A stretch of DNA of 64,000 nucleotides from Bradyrhizobium sp. WSM3983. Lineage in GTDB: Bacteria; Pseudomonadota; Alphaproteobacteria; Rhizobiales; Xanthobacteraceae. The notes beneath the pieces are model-generated. The model worked only from the letters and a program-made list of their open reading frames with translations. It was not told the origin of the DNA and made no database searches. The position numbers and the translations under genes are program-made. Location of the stretch: assembly GCF_000473045.1 (NCBI RefSeq), contig NZ_AXAY01000002.1:124001-188000 (forward strand), written 5' to 3'. The stretch's first letter is position 1. Each line of letters starts with the position of its first letter. Of this stretch, positions 17,534 to 26,413 are shown piece after piece.

Positions 17534-18559
17534 TCACGCGCATTGCATCACCTCATTGTCGATCTGGCCGCGCTCGACATAGGAAAGCGTCAGCTCGGCG
17601 AGCGCCGGCGCTAGCAGGAAGCCGTGGCGGTAGAGCCCATTGACGCTGATCTTGCCGCCGCGCACGCCGATGCGCGGCAGATTATCTGGATACGCGGGGC
17701 GAAGGCCCGAGCCGAATTCGACGATGCGGGCTTCGCCAAAGGCGGGATGCACGGCATAGGCCGCGCCCAAAAGCTCCAGTGCGGAGCGGACGCTGACGCC
17801 GGTGTCCTCGGCCTCGATCGAGGTCGCGCCCAGCATGAACAGGTCGGCCTCGCGCGGGATCACGTAGAGCGGCCAGCGCGGATGGATCAGCCGCACGGGG
17901 CGCGCCAGCTGCACCTCGCTGGTCTCGATCAAAATCATCTCGCCCTTGACGCCGCGCAACTCCGGCTGCTCATCGCGTGCGCCAAGGCCGCGGCAGTCGA
18001 TCACGATGCCCTTAGGATGAAGGTTTGCGAGATCGGCGGCGGCGACATCGCTGCCGAACTTGATGGTGCCGCCGGCGGCAACGATGCGCTCGTGCAGTTT
18101 TGGCAGCACGCGGCGCGGCTCGACATGGCCCTCGGCCGGGAAGAACAGCGCATCGCGGAAACGGCCCTCCAGCGACGGTTCGATCTCGGCAAGAGCCGTG
18201 GCATCGAGCCGGCGGTGGCCGTCGGTCATCCGGGCAAAGCGCTCAAAGTCGTTGCGCTCGCGCGGATGGGCCACCACCAGCGAGCCGTTGAACGGGGTAT
18301 CCGGCAATTCGCGCCGCCAGATATCGAGCGAGCGCTGGCCTAAGCGGCTGATGATAGGTTCGGCGACCTCCGCCTCGCACCAGGGCGCGAGCATGCCGCC
18401 GGCCCAATGGCTGGTGGCGTCGGTCATGGCCGCGTCACCGCGCTCGTGTAACGTCACGGAATGGCCGGCCTGCGCGAACAACAGCGCCTGCCAGGCTCCG
18501 GCTATGCCTGCACCGATGATGGATACCGGAGAATCCGATCGCTTGGTCGTCTGCAACAT
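17534..18559 (-). CDS. thiO: glycine oxidase
   Basis: 341 residues, FAD-dependent D-amino-acid-oxidase fold. The dinucleotide-binding motif is VSIIGAGIAGAWQALLF (residues 12-28) followed by the acidic residue at the end of the second strand (VTLHERG). HWAGGMLAPWCEAEV and the C-terminal GLRPAYPDNLPRIG and VNGLYRHGFLLAPALAELT are characteristic of ThiO. It oxidises glycine to dehydroglycine for thiazole formation under aerobic conditions. First gene after the TPP riboswitch, with only a few bases between. Confidence 0.93.
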   Translation of the reverse strand: MLQTTKRSDSPVSIIGAGIAGAWQALLFAQAGHSVTLHERGDAAMTDATSHWAGGMLAPWCEAEVAEPIISRLGQRSLDIWRRELPDTPFNGSLVVAHPRERNDFERFARMTDGHRRLDATALAEIEPSLEGRFRDALFFPAEGHVEPRRVLPKLHERIVAAGGTIKFGSDVAAADLANLHPKGIVIDCRGLGARDEQPELRGVKGEMILIETSEVQLARPVRLIHPRWPLYVIPREADLFMLGATSIEAEDTGVSVRSALELLGAAYAVHPAFGEARIVEFGSGLRPAYPDNLPRIGVRGGKISVNGLYRHGFLLAPALAELTLSYVERGQIDNEVMQCA

Positions 18560-18562
18560 CCC

Positions 18563-18667
18563 TGTCCCTTCGCCGGCATGACCCGGATCAGGTTCAAAGG
18601 GTCACCACGGTCCTGGGCGGGTTTTGCCCATTTAGCGGTATCTCAGCTCCTCCTCGGAGCACCCCTC
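18563..18667 (-). promoter_or_regulatory. TPP riboswitch (thi box)
   Basis: Read on the minus strand: GGGGUGCUCC opens P1/P2, then the invariant CUGAGA, the P3 hairpin around AAUGGGCAAAACCCGCCCA, and the pyrophosphate-side element ACCCUUUGAACCUGAUCCGG followed by GUCAUGCCGGCGAAGGGA closing P1. These are the universally conserved bases of the TPP aptamer. It ends 3-4 bases before the thiO start codon, so control is most likely by hiding the ribosome-binding site when TPP is bound. Confidence 0.96.
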
Positions 18668-18678
18668 GGAACGGCTCT

Positions 18679-18706
18679 AATGTAGGCTTGTGGGGGCCTG
18701 TGTCAA
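18679..18706 (-). promoter_or_regulatory. sigma-70-type promoter of the thi operon
   Basis: TTGACA (18706-18701) and TACATT (18684-18679) with a 16-bp spacer on the minus strand. The expected start of transcription is about 7 bases downstream, placing it just ahead of the riboswitch P1 strand. It is the only good promoter I see for the operon. Confidence 0.65.
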
Positions 18707-18729
18707 CGCGTTTGGCCCGGAACAGGAGA

Positions 18730-19260
18730 CTACTTGGACGCCTGCGCCCGCGCGTTGCGGACGCGCTGGGCCAGCTTGTGGTGCTGCAACGTGCCAAATA
18801 TCGGCTGCGGATTGCCGTTCGGCTCGAGCTGAGGCTCGAAGCTCGCCTGTTGCACCATCTCCTGGCGCTGCCGCTTTGCAACGTAGTAATAGCCGCCCGC
18901 GAAATAACGCACGGCTCGGTCGTGGTCGCCGTTGGCGGCATGGTAGGCGCCGGCGAGATATTTCACCGCATAGGTGAGATTGGTGTCGGGGTCGCGCAGG
19001 CCGGCGGCATCGCCGGTGTAGCCGAGGCCGCGGGCGGTCGCGAGCTTGATCTGCATCATGCCGATGGTGCCGCCACGGCCGACCAGGCCCGGCTGATAGC
19101 GGCTCTCGCGCATGATGACGCGATGCACGAGCGCCTCCGGCACGCCGTTGGCACGCGCATGCATCGCGACCATCTCGGCATATTCGGTCTGGCCTGCGAA
19201 TGCGGCCTGCGGCGACACCAGTCCGGCCGCGACGAGCACGGCAATACGAAAAATTTTCAT
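18730..19260 (-). CDS. lytic transglycosylase (SLT family)
   Basis: 176 residues with signal peptide (MKIFRIAVLVAAGLVSPQAA, cleavage after AFA). The SLT domain has the catalytic Glu52 in VIMRESRYQPGLVG, GGTIGMMQIKLATARGLGY, and LTYAVKYLAGAYHAANGDHD with YFAGGYY. It cleaves murein glycan strands in the periplasm, making 1,6-anhydromuramyl ends. Single-domain short form. It is convergent to nothing and lies just upstream of the thi promoter, reading in the same direction. Confidence 0.92.
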   Translation of the reverse strand: MKIFRIAVLVAAGLVSPQAAFAGQTEYAEMVAMHARANGVPEALVHRVIMRESRYQPGLVGRGGTIGMMQIKLATARGLGYTGDAAGLRDPDTNLTYAVKYLAGAYHAANGDHDRAVRYFAGGYYYVAKRQRQEMVQQASFEPQLEPNGNPQPIFGTLQHHKLAQRVRNARAQASK

Positions 19261-19508
19261 CGAAATGTTCCTCGGAAATGTTCCTCGGCAGAACGGACCT
19301 GCGCCCGTGCGCGTTAGGCCGTGGGAACGCGGCGATGATGTGGCGAAACGCCGCCATCGCCGATTTTGGCTGCCTCGTCGTTTTTGCGACTTAAACTTGG
19401 GTTAATAGCAATACTGGCGGAGCGCGTTGCGCGCGACAACAGGCCTGCCCATTCGCGCGCCTTCGCCCAAAAACTGCAAGTCAGAAACGGCATTTTGGGA
19501 GGACGTCC

Positions 19509-19709
19509 ATGACCAGAGCACACATCGACGACATCCCCATGCAGAACCCGTGTGCCCAATGCGGCACGCCGATCCCGTTCCCGGATTGGATCGAGCCGGG
19601 AGAAGGCCGCGTTTCCTATCTCTGGAATTGCCAGGCCTGCGGCTATCGCTTCGAGGCGGTGGCGATCTTCGACCAGCCCGCGATCGAGCACCCGCCGCTC
19701 GCCGCTTAA
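19509..19709 (+). CDS. small zinc-ribbon-like protein
   Basis: 66 residues with two paired cysteine motifs: NPCAQCGTPIPFPDW and LWNCQACGYRFEAV (CxxC-N25-CxxC), a rubredoxin/zinc-ribbon knuckle pattern. Preceded by GGGAGGACGTCC. Function unknown; such proteins are usually metal-binding and may be DNA or RNA associated. It is convergent with the histidine kinase gene. Confidence 0.72.
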   Translation: MTRAHIDDIPMQNPCAQCGTPIPFPDWIEPGEGRVSYLWNCQACGYRFEAVAIFDQPAIEHPPLAA

Positions 19710-19717
19710 GCGGCGAC

Positions 19718-21043
19718 TTACGCCGCCAGCCGCGGCTGCTGCCACACTGGCAATTGCATCCGCACGATCAGTCCGTGCGGCTGGCGGTCATGCAGCGACA
19801 GCTCGCCGCCATGGGCGATCGCGATCGCGCGCGCGATCGACAGGCCGAGGCCGAAGCCGGTGGAATCGTCCATGGTGCGCGCATCGTCGCCGCGCACGAA
19901 CGGCTCCAGCATCTCCTGCTTGCGCGCATCCGAAATGCCGGGGCCGTCATCCTCGACGTCGATGACGAGCTTGGTGCCAGCGACATCGAGGCGGATCGTC
20001 ACCTCGGCGCCGAAGCGCACCGCGTTCTCGACCAAATTGGTGACGCCGCGATGCAGATCGTCGGGGCGCGCGGCGGCGGTTACCGATGTCGGGCCGTCAT
20101 AGTGCACGACGTGGCCCATGTCGCCGAACTGGTCGGCGATCAGCTGCAGCGTGCTGGCGATATCGACCAGCGTCACGGCTTCGATCTTGCGGTCGTTGCG
20201 CAGCAGCGACAGCACGCTTTCCAGCATCGAGCGCATCTGGTCGAGATCGATCAGCATGCGCTTGCGATTGCCCTCGTCCTCGATGAACTCGGCGCGCAGC
20301 CGCAGCCGCGTGATCGGGGTGCGCAGGTCGTGGCTGATCGCCGCCAGCATCTTGGTGCGATCCGACATCAGCCGTGCGATCCGCTCATGCATGCGGTTGA
20401 GCGCGCGGGCGACTGAGCGGATCTCCTCCGGGCCGCGCTCGGGCAGCGGCTCGGCGGCGCCGTCGAGGCTGAAATTCTCGGCCGCCTTGGCAAAGGATGA
20501 CAGCGGCGTCGCCAGCGCGCGCGCCGCCCACAGGCCGAGCACGCTGATAGAGATGAAGGCGGTCATCAGCGTCACCAGCCACGGCCCGCCCCAGAACCAC
20601 GGCCGTGGGCCGTTCTCGACATGGCCCGCGATTATGGTGCCGTCAGGCAATTCCACGCCGATGCGACGGGCGTCGCCCTCGGGCGCAAGCTGCATCACCT
20701 TGTAGCCGCGGCCGAGATGGCGGCGCAGCCCGCGCAGGTGCTGGCTTTCACTGTCCTCGATCACCATCGCCGTATCACGCGCGTGCGTCTCGATGTTGAG
20801 CTTGGGGAAGGCGCGCGCGAGATCTGCGGTGAGGCGCGGCCGGTCGTCGGGCTTGGCCGAGCCGAGCAGCAGCGCGGCATCCATCAATTGGGGCGCGCCG
20901 TCCGGCGGCTGGTCCGGGCGGTCGGGCCGGCTGATCAGGAAGGCGGCGGTGACGACGAGATGCAGCGCGACGGTCGAGGCCAGCACGAGCGCGGCGATCT
21001 GCCCGCCGATGCCTTTGAGGTGGAAGAACCCGAACGGCCTCAT
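19718..21043 (-). CDS. EnvZ-type sensor histidine kinase
   Basis: 441 residues. Two membrane helices (about 15-37 and 152-174) bracket a periplasmic sensor domain of about 115 residues; a HAMP linker (170-225) leads to the dimerisation box AAISHDLRTPITRLR with phospho-acceptor His238. ATP-binding motifs: NLVENAVRFG (N box), VEDDGPGI (G1) and GFGLGLSIAR (G2). It would autophosphorylate and pass phosphate to the response regulator encoded 15 bp upstream. The signal is unknown; the family resembles EnvZ and other OmpR partners. Confidence 0.92.
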   Translation of the reverse strand: MRPFGFFHLKGIGGQIAALVLASTVALHLVVTAAFLISRPDRPDQPPDGAPQLMDAALLLGSAKPDDRPRLTADLARAFPKLNIETHARDTAMVIEDSESQHLRGLRRHLGRGYKVMQLAPEGDARRIGVELPDGTIIAGHVENGPRPWFWGGPWLVTLMTAFISISVLGLWAARALATPLSSFAKAAENFSLDGAAEPLPERGPEEIRSVARALNRMHERIARLMSDRTKMLAAISHDLRTPITRLRLRAEFIEDEGNRKRMLIDLDQMRSMLESVLSLLRNDRKIEAVTLVDIASTLQLIADQFGDMGHVVHYDGPTSVTAAARPDDLHRGVTNLVENAVRFGAEVTIRLDVAGTKLVIDVEDDGPGISDARKQEMLEPFVRGDDARTMDDSTGFGLGLSIARAIAIAHGGELSLHDRQPHGLIVRMQLPVWQQPRLAA

Positions 21044-21058
21044 CGTCTTAAAGCCCCG

Positions 21059-21799
21059 TCAGTTGCTCAGGGGCGTCGTAACCGCTTCCGTTCTGGGCGT
21101 AAACAAATAACCGCCGGAACGCACCGTCTTGATGATGGTGGGATCGGCCGGATTGGGCTCGATCTTGCGGCGGATGCGGCTGACCAGCACGTCGATGGAG
21201 CGTTCGAACGAGCCGGTGCTGCGGCCCTGCGTGAGGTCGAGCAGGCTGTCGCGCGACAGCACGCGGCCGGGACGCTCGCAGAACGTCCTGAGCAGGTCGA
21301 ACTCGGCGCTGGTCACCGCGACGCGCGCGCCTTCCGGATTGCGCAGCTCGCGCAGGCGCAGGTCGATGCGCCAGCCTTCGAAGGCGAGCGTCGAGGCGCC
21401 CTCGATCGAGCTCGCGGCCTGTGCGGAGGCCTGACGCCGCAGCACCGCGTTGATACGGGCGAGCAGCTCGCGCGGGTTGAACGGTTTCGGCAGATAGTCA
21501 TCCGCGCCCATCTCGAGGCCGACGATGCGGTCGACATCCTCGCCGCGCGCGGTCAGCATGATGATCGGCGTCTGCGCCTCGGCGCGCACCTTGCGGCACA
21601 GGCTGAGACCGTCTTCGCCCGGCAGCATGACGTCGAGAATGATGAGATCAACGCGGTGGTCGGCCATGGCACGCGACATCTCGCGGCCGTCGCTCACAGC
21701 GGTAACGTTGCAGGAGTTGTTGCGGAGATACTTCGCAATCAACGTCCGGGTTTCGCGGTCGTCCTCGACGACCAGGATGTTGGGAGAGGGAATGGCCAT
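21059..21799 (-). CDS. OmpR-family response regulator
   Basis: 246 residues: receiver domain with acidic pocket (VVEDD), phospho-acceptor Asp56 in LIILDVMLPGEDG and Lys105 in DDYLPKPFNP, then a winged-helix output domain (LTSAEFDLLRTFCERPGRVL-like segment and SIDVLVSRIRRKIEPN, YLFTP wing). Start at MAIPSPNILVVED; the upstream extension is out of family. The partner kinase gene follows after 15 bp, so they form an operon. Confidence 0.93.
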   Translation of the reverse strand: MAIPSPNILVVEDDRETRTLIAKYLRNNSCNVTAVSDGREMSRAMADHRVDLIILDVMLPGEDGLSLCRKVRAEAQTPIIMLTARGEDVDRIVGLEMGADDYLPKPFNPRELLARINAVLRRQASAQAASSIEGASTLAFEGWRIDLRLRELRNPEGARVAVTSAEFDLLRTFCERPGRVLSRDSLLDLTQGRSTGSFERSIDVLVSRIRRKIEPNPADPTIIKTVRSGGYLFTPRTEAVTTPLSN

Positions 21800-21978
21800 G
21801 AGCTTTGTTTGTCCAAGATTCGGGCCAAAAGGCGAAGATTTTTGTTTCAGATTGTTTCCGAATGTATTCCCGCAACACCTCGCAACGACCGCGTAGTCAT
21901 ACGGCAAGGTCTCGTTAAGCCCGTTAACCATACCGTGGCGTGGAAGTGCAAGAAATCCCGTAACCCCACGGAGCCATC

Positions 21979-22554
21979 ATGACCTCGATTTCGGCGGCCT
22001 CCGCCGGCAACTACCAGTCGCCGCTGCAGAAGCTGCAGCAGGAATTGCAATCGGAAGTGTCCGACGGGACGATCTCGTCGTCGGACCAGTCCGCGCTCAC
22101 GACCGCCCTGCAAGACATTGACACGGCGCTTCAGCAGAGCAAGTCCAGCGATCAGTCGAGCGGCAGCAAGCCGTCCAAGGACGGGCTGAAATCGAAGATC
22201 GACGATCTCATCTCCACCGAGGTCTCGAACGGGACGTTGACGTCGGACCAGGCCGACGAGCTGAAGGGCGTGTTTCAGTCTGCCTTCTCCAAAGGGCCCG
22301 GCGGTCCCGGCGGCGCGGGTGGCCCGCCTCCCGGTCCACCGCCGTCGGATGACGGCTCCTCGGATTCCGCGTCGTCGACGGGCCAGACGGCCAGCAGCAG
22401 CTCGACCGATAGCAGCGCGGCCAAGATCCTCGAGCAATTCCTCCAGGCGCTGCAGCAGTCGCAGTCCTCGAGCTCATCCTACGGTGCCAACGGCACGACC
22501 ACCTCCTCAAGCAGTTCGGATTTTTCGGCGCTGCTGATCGACTACAAGAGCTGA
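21979..22554 (+). CDS. low-complexity Ser/Gly/Pro-rich protein of unknown function
   Basis: 191 residues. Two similar amphipathic helical units can be aligned by eye: LQSEVSDGTISSSDQSALTT and ISTEVSNGTLTSDQADELKG, separated by a Ser-rich linker. A Gly/Pro hinge (GGPGGAGGPPPGPPPSDDG) and long Ser-rich stretches follow, ending DFSALLIDYKS. No signal peptide is obvious. Similar helix-plus-GGPGG proteins are frequent in Bradyrhizobium, but no function is known to me. It is divergent from the two-component operon, 180 bp apart. Confidence 0.65.
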   Translation: MTSISAASAGNYQSPLQKLQQELQSEVSDGTISSSDQSALTTALQDIDTALQQSKSSDQSSGSKPSKDGLKSKIDDLISTEVSNGTLTSDQADELKGVFQSAFSKGPGGPGGAGGPPPGPPPSDDGSSDSASSTGQTASSSSTDSSAAKILEQFLQALQQSQSSSSSYGANGTTTSSSSSDFSALLIDYKS

Positions 22555-22772
22555 CCCGCGCGACGCGGGTCGGCGCGTTCCTCGCCGCGATCGTGTGACA
22601 TCCCAGGGCGCGTGATCGTCGGCGGGGAACCGCAAACCGTTCTCTGTGTGACGCAGGAACCTTCCCCGCAATGCAGTGCAGCAATGGCGCAACGAAATTG
22701 CCGCAGCTCAGGAACTGCACGTGATCGCGGCTGTTCTCTCCGCATGAGTTTCTGCTGAAGGAGAGGACAACA

Positions 22773-23312
22773 ATGTTGATGAAATCGATCGCCGCCGGCC
22801 TTGCCGGCACAGCTTTGCTTGCAACCGTCGCGTTTGCGCAAAACCCGACCGCCACCACCGACAAGTCTCCACCTGCGGCCGCCGCGACGACGACCACCAC
22901 CAGCGCGTCGGGCGAATGGCGCGCCTCGAAAATGGCGGGCGTGAAGATCTATAACGAGGCCAACGAGAACATCGGCTCGATCAACGACCTGCTGATGGAC
23001 AAGACCGGCGCCGTGAAGATCGCCGTCATCGGCGTCGGCGGCTTCCTCGGCATGGGCGAGCATCTCGTCGCCGTGCCCTATGAGAAGCTGAAATTCGTCA
23101 ATGAGGCGATAGCCTACACCGGCACCGGCGCGGCTCCGGGCGCCCCCGGCAACATGAGCAAGTCGACCACCACCACCACCGGCGCTGCGACCGGCACCGA
23201 GAAGACGGCCACGACGGCGCCGTCGGGCTCGAAATGGTATCCGGACCACGCCGTGTTCAACGCGTCCAAGGACGAGCTGAAGAACATGCCCGAGTTCAAG
23301 TACTCGGAGTAA
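22773..23312 (+). CDS. secreted PRC-barrel domain protein
   Basis: 179 residues with signal peptide (MLMKSIAAGLAGTALLATVA, cleavage after AFA). The PRC-barrel segment is WRASKMAGVKIYNEANENIG, SINDLLMDKTGAVKIAVIGV, GGFLGMGEHLVAVPYEKLKF. Thr-rich linkers flank it. PRC-barrel proteins of this type are periplasmic in Rhizobiales; the ligand is unknown. Good start context (AAGGAGAGGACAACA before ATG). Confidence 0.85.
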   Translation: MLMKSIAAGLAGTALLATVAFAQNPTATTDKSPPAAAATTTTTSASGEWRASKMAGVKIYNEANENIGSINDLLMDKTGAVKIAVIGVGGFLGMGEHLVAVPYEKLKFVNEAIAYTGTGAAPGAPGNMSKSTTTTTGAATGTEKTATTAPSGSKWYPDHAVFNASKDELKNMPEFKYSE

Positions 23313-23522
23313 TGCAGTTCACGTGACGGCCTAAATGAAGCGCGCCCGGTTTTCACCGAGCGCGCTGTCGTGTCTTTCAGGCTCCCGTGATTGCGAGGAG
23401 CTCGCGACAAAGTTGCAAAAGCAATTTTGCGCTGAAGCGACGAAGCAATCCGGACTATTGCCGCTGATGCATCCCGGTGATGTCGGACGAGCCACCAGTG
23501 TTGTGACGACTTGGAGGTTCCA

Positions 23523-23957
23523 ATGCGCACATTGGCTTTGACGATTTTGACGATGGGTATCGTTTTAACAGCAGGGCACGCCCGGGCTCAGAGATATGAT
23601 CCGGCTTTTCCTGTTTGCCTGTACGTCGTCTCATTCGGAGCCACCCCTTACTATCGATGCAGCTACGCGACGATGGACCAATGCAGGGCGTCAGCCAACG
23701 GTCAGATGTGCGTCCTCAACCCGTATTACGCTCGTGCGCCGGCGCCGGTGAGGGGGAGCAATCGGCATTATTCTCGCCAAGTCGGATCAAGATCGCCCGC
23801 GCCCGCCGAGACCAGATCGTACACGCCACCTGCGCCGCCGATCCACTCCCGGTCCGCACCGTATAATCAATACAATGAACCGTATTATGGAGCTTCCCAA
23901 GGTTACGCGCCCGGCGAGAAACAACGATTTCTCGACAGCGTAAGACGATACATGTGA
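23523..23957 (+). CDS. DUF3551 family secreted protein
   Basis: 144 residues with signal peptide (MRTLALTILTMGIVLTAGHA). The mature N-terminus has the DUF3551 pattern: PVCLYVVSFGATPYYRCSYA, MDQCRASANGQMCVLNPYY, with four cysteines likely forming disulfides. The C-terminal half is Pro/Tyr/Ser-rich and ends in a basic helix (FLDSVRRYM). GGAGGTTCCA precedes the ATG; a TTG 12 bases upstream is also in frame. DUF3551 is almost confined to Bradyrhizobium and relatives, which supports the taxonomic guess. Confidence 0.82.
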   Translation: MRTLALTILTMGIVLTAGHARAQRYDPAFPVCLYVVSFGATPYYRCSYATMDQCRASANGQMCVLNPYYARAPAPVRGSNRHYSRQVGSRSPAPAETRSYTPPAPPIHSRSAPYNQYNEPYYGASQGYAPGEKQRFLDSVRRYM

Positions 23958-23991
23958 CGGACAGGCCGAAGGGGGAAGAAGGCGCCACCGC

Positions 23992-24822
23992 TCAGGCGCT
24001 GCTGCCCTTGAGCCGTTCGTTGCGCCGGCGCAGACCTTCCAGGGCGGCGAGGAGGATGACCGACACCGTCGTCAGAATGACCGCCGCTGCGGTGATGGTC
24101 GGACTGATGTTCTCGCGGATGCCGCTGAACATCTCGCGCGGCAGGGTGCGCTGCTCTGGCCCCGCCATGAACAGCACGATCACGACCTCGTCGAAGCTGG
24201 TCGCGAAGGCGAACAGCGCGCCCGACGCGAGCCCCGGCAGGATCAGCGGCAGAATTACGCGGCGGAACGCATCAAGTGGCGAGGCGCCAAGGGAGGCAGC
24301 GGCGCGCGCCAGGTTGGTGTCGAAGCTTTGCAGCGTCGCGCCAACCGTGATTACCACAAACGGCGTCGCAAGCGCAGTGTGAGCCAGGATCAAGCCGAGA
24401 TAGCTGCCGGTCAGTCCGATCGGCGCGAAGAAGAAATACAGACCGACCGCGGTGATGACACCGGGCACGACGACCGGCGACAGCACGAAAGCCAGCACCA
24501 GCGGCTTGAACCGGCTCTTCCACTGCGCGAGCCCCAGCGCGGCCAGCGTGCCCAGAACCATCGACAGCAAGGTCGAGGCGACGCCGATGATCATGCTGTT
24601 CTTCAGCGAATTCATCCAGCGCGGCGAATTGATGAAATCGTCGTACCAGCGCAGGGAGAGACCCGGCAGCGGGTAGGTGAGGTACGAGCCCGAGCTGAAG
24701 GACAGCGGCATGATCGCAAGGATGGGCGTGATCAGGAAGATGAACACGAGCGTTGAGATCACGATGGTGATGGTCCACGCGATGCGCTGGCTCGGCGTGC
24801 GGAGGGAAGGATTGTCGCTCAA
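23992..24822 (-). CDS. ABC transporter permease, PotC type
   Basis: 276 residues, six membrane helices, MetI-type inner-membrane domain with the EAA loop AAASLGASPLDAFRRVILPL. The start is TTG, overlapping the stop of the upstream permease (TTGA), with GGAGGG about 9 bases ahead; no ATG is in frame at the right place. It forms the transport channel with the PotB-type permease next to it, serving the importer with the ATPase and binding protein upstream. Substrate is likely a polyamine, opine or related cationic compound. Confidence 0.9.
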   Translation of the reverse strand: MSDNPSLRTPSQRIAWTITIVISTLVFIFLITPILAIMPLSFSSGSYLTYPLPGLSLRWYDDFINSPRWMNSLKNSMIIGVASTLLSMVLGTLAALGLAQWKSRFKPLVLAFVLSPVVVPGVITAVGLYFFFAPIGLTGSYLGLILAHTALATPFVVITVGATLQSFDTNLARAAASLGASPLDAFRRVILPLILPGLASGALFAFATSFDEVVIVLFMAGPEQRTLPREMFSGIRENISPTITAAAVILTTVSVILLAALEGLRRRNERLKGSSA

Positions 24823-26081
24823 TTCTTCATCCCTCCCGTGACCTGCTGTCCCTGCACCAGCTTGCCGTAGACGAGAGCGAGCAGAATAGTAGCCAGCAGC
24901 AGAACCGCACCCAACGCCGACGCAAGGCCCCAATTGGCCGTCTCGGTCGTGTAGAGCGCGATGAAGTAGCTGATCATCTGGTCGGCGGCGCCGCCGACCA
25001 GTGCAGGCGTGATGTAGTAGCCAAGCGCCAGGATGAAGACGAGCAGGCTCCCGGCGCCGATGCCGGGCAGGGTTTGCGGCAGATAGATCCGCAGGAAGGC
25101 GATGAGGGGGGGCGCACCGAGCGAGGCGGCGGCACGCATGTAAGCCGGCGAGATCGCCTTCATGCTGCTGTACAGCGGCAGGATCATGAACGGCAGCAGC
25201 ACGTGGGTCATGGCCACGCAGACACCGAAGCGGTTGTAGATCAGGCGCAGCGGCTCGTCGATGATGCCAAGCCAGTGCAGGCTGTCGTTCACGACGCCCT
25301 TGCTCTGCAACAGCACGATCCAGGCGCAGGTGCGCACCAGGAGCGATGTCCAGAACGGCAGCAGCACGAAGATCATCAGCAGGTTCGACCGGCCGGGCGG
25401 CAGCGTCGCCAGCAGGTAGGCAACCGGGAAGCCAAGGATCAGGCAGAGTGCCGTGACACTGAAGCTGATGAGGAAGGTGCGGGCGAAGACGCCGCGGTAG
25501 ATGGCCTGATCCGGCGCGGCTGCGACGATCGCGCCGTCCGCGTTCCGCGTCAGGTCGAGTGCTGCCAGAAGATAGAAGCCGGTCACCGGGCCACTGGCAT
25601 CCTTGATCGTCGTCCAGGTGGCGCGCTCGCGCCAGGCCGGGTTGATCTTGCCCAGCGTTTCCCTGGCGGTGCCGGGCTCGGGCGCCGCCTTCAGACTGCG
25701 TGCGGTGCTGGTCAGGATCGTGCGAAAACCGTTCAGGGCGTAATTGAGCCGCTTGGCCGCGATGGCGACGGTGCCGGAGGCGCGCGCCGCCAGGATGTCG
25801 CTCGCCAGCGCAGCGTAGGCCTTTTCGTCCGGCAGGTCCTTGCCGTCCCAATTGGCGAGCGCAGTGACGGTTTGAGGCAGAACCTGGCGCACCTCGCGGT
25901 CATCGACCGCGCGCCACAGCATGCCGGCGATGGGGCTTGCGAAGGTGAAGAGCAGAAACAGCAGAAGCGGCACAACCAGTGCCAGCGCCTTGATCTGGCG
26001 TGCGCGCTCCGCTCGCTTGAGGCGGCGCTTGAGCGGCACCTCAGTCTGCGCATCGATGCCGGTCAGGGACGCTGCTGTCAT
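24819..26081 (-). CDS. ABC transporter permease, PotB type, with a long insert after helix 1
   Basis: 420 residues, well above the usual 280-310. Helix 1 (ALALVVPLLLFLLFTFASPI) is followed by about 150 residues of largely helical, polar sequence (VLPQTVTALANWDGKDLPDE; ALNGFRTILTSTARSLK; WRERATWTTIKDASGPV) before the remaining five helices. The EAA loop reads AAASLGAPPLIAFLRIYLPQ. The insert should lie on the periplasmic side and may contact the binding protein. The ATG at MTAASLTGID is preferred over the much longer frame. Part of the ATPase/binding-protein/permease operon. Confidence 0.88.
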   Translation of the reverse strand: MTAASLTGIDAQTEVPLKRRLKRAERARQIKALALVVPLLLFLLFTFASPIAGMLWRAVDDREVRQVLPQTVTALANWDGKDLPDEKAYAALASDILAARASGTVAIAAKRLNYALNGFRTILTSTARSLKAAPEPGTARETLGKINPAWRERATWTTIKDASGPVTGFYLLAALDLTRNADGAIVAAAPDQAIYRGVFARTFLISFSVTALCLILGFPVAYLLATLPPGRSNLLMIFVLLPFWTSLLVRTCAWIVLLQSKGVVNDSLHWLGIIDEPLRLIYNRFGVCVAMTHVLLPFMILPLYSSMKAISPAYMRAAASLGAPPLIAFLRIYLPQTLPGIGAGSLLVFILALGYYITPALVGGAADQMISYFIALYTTETANWGLASALGAVLLLATILLALVYGKLVQGQQVTGGMKN

Positions 26082-26413
26082 GGCGCGAGCCTCTTTGATC
26101 GGACATCCCTCGCCATTTCGGGTAGGGCAATCGCATGTGATGTTTTGGAGCGGCCTGAGCGCGCGCCTCGTCCTTCGAGACGACCGCTTTGCGGTCTCCT
26201 CAGGATGAGGCTCATCGACATCGGTGCCTCTGGATCGGCTACCGCACACACCGTCCTCATCCTGAGGAGCCCGCCTAAAGCGGGCGTCTCGAAGGATGGC
26301 CGCAACGAAACTGCTCTCAAATGCGGTGGCCCTTCCATTTTAGGTAAGGGGGTGAGGGACAGGCGAAAGGGGATCGACCTTCCGCCTGTGCCGCACGCCC
26401 ATGCGTCCGCGCG
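26082..26413. other. 332-bp gap inside the ABC importer operon
   Basis: No gene seen. It holds the type D repeat at 26168-26299 between the binding-protein gene and permease 1. Such a repeat could lower expression of the permeases relative to the binding protein, but no separate promoter is obvious. Confidence 0.55.
26168..26299. repeat. palindromic intergenic repeat, type D
   Basis: Left unit: gtccttcgagacgacc, then ctcctcaggatgagg. Right unit: cctcatcctgaggagcccgc and gcgggcgtctcgaaggatgg in the opposite orientation. The arrangement of two facing palindromes matches the elements at 33606 and 34050, though the centre differs. Confidence 0.8.

Noticed and set aside
23388..23450. Separate gene or regulatory RNA
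   Set aside because: The sequence is a degraded half copy of the type E repeat (cgacgaagcaatcc core).
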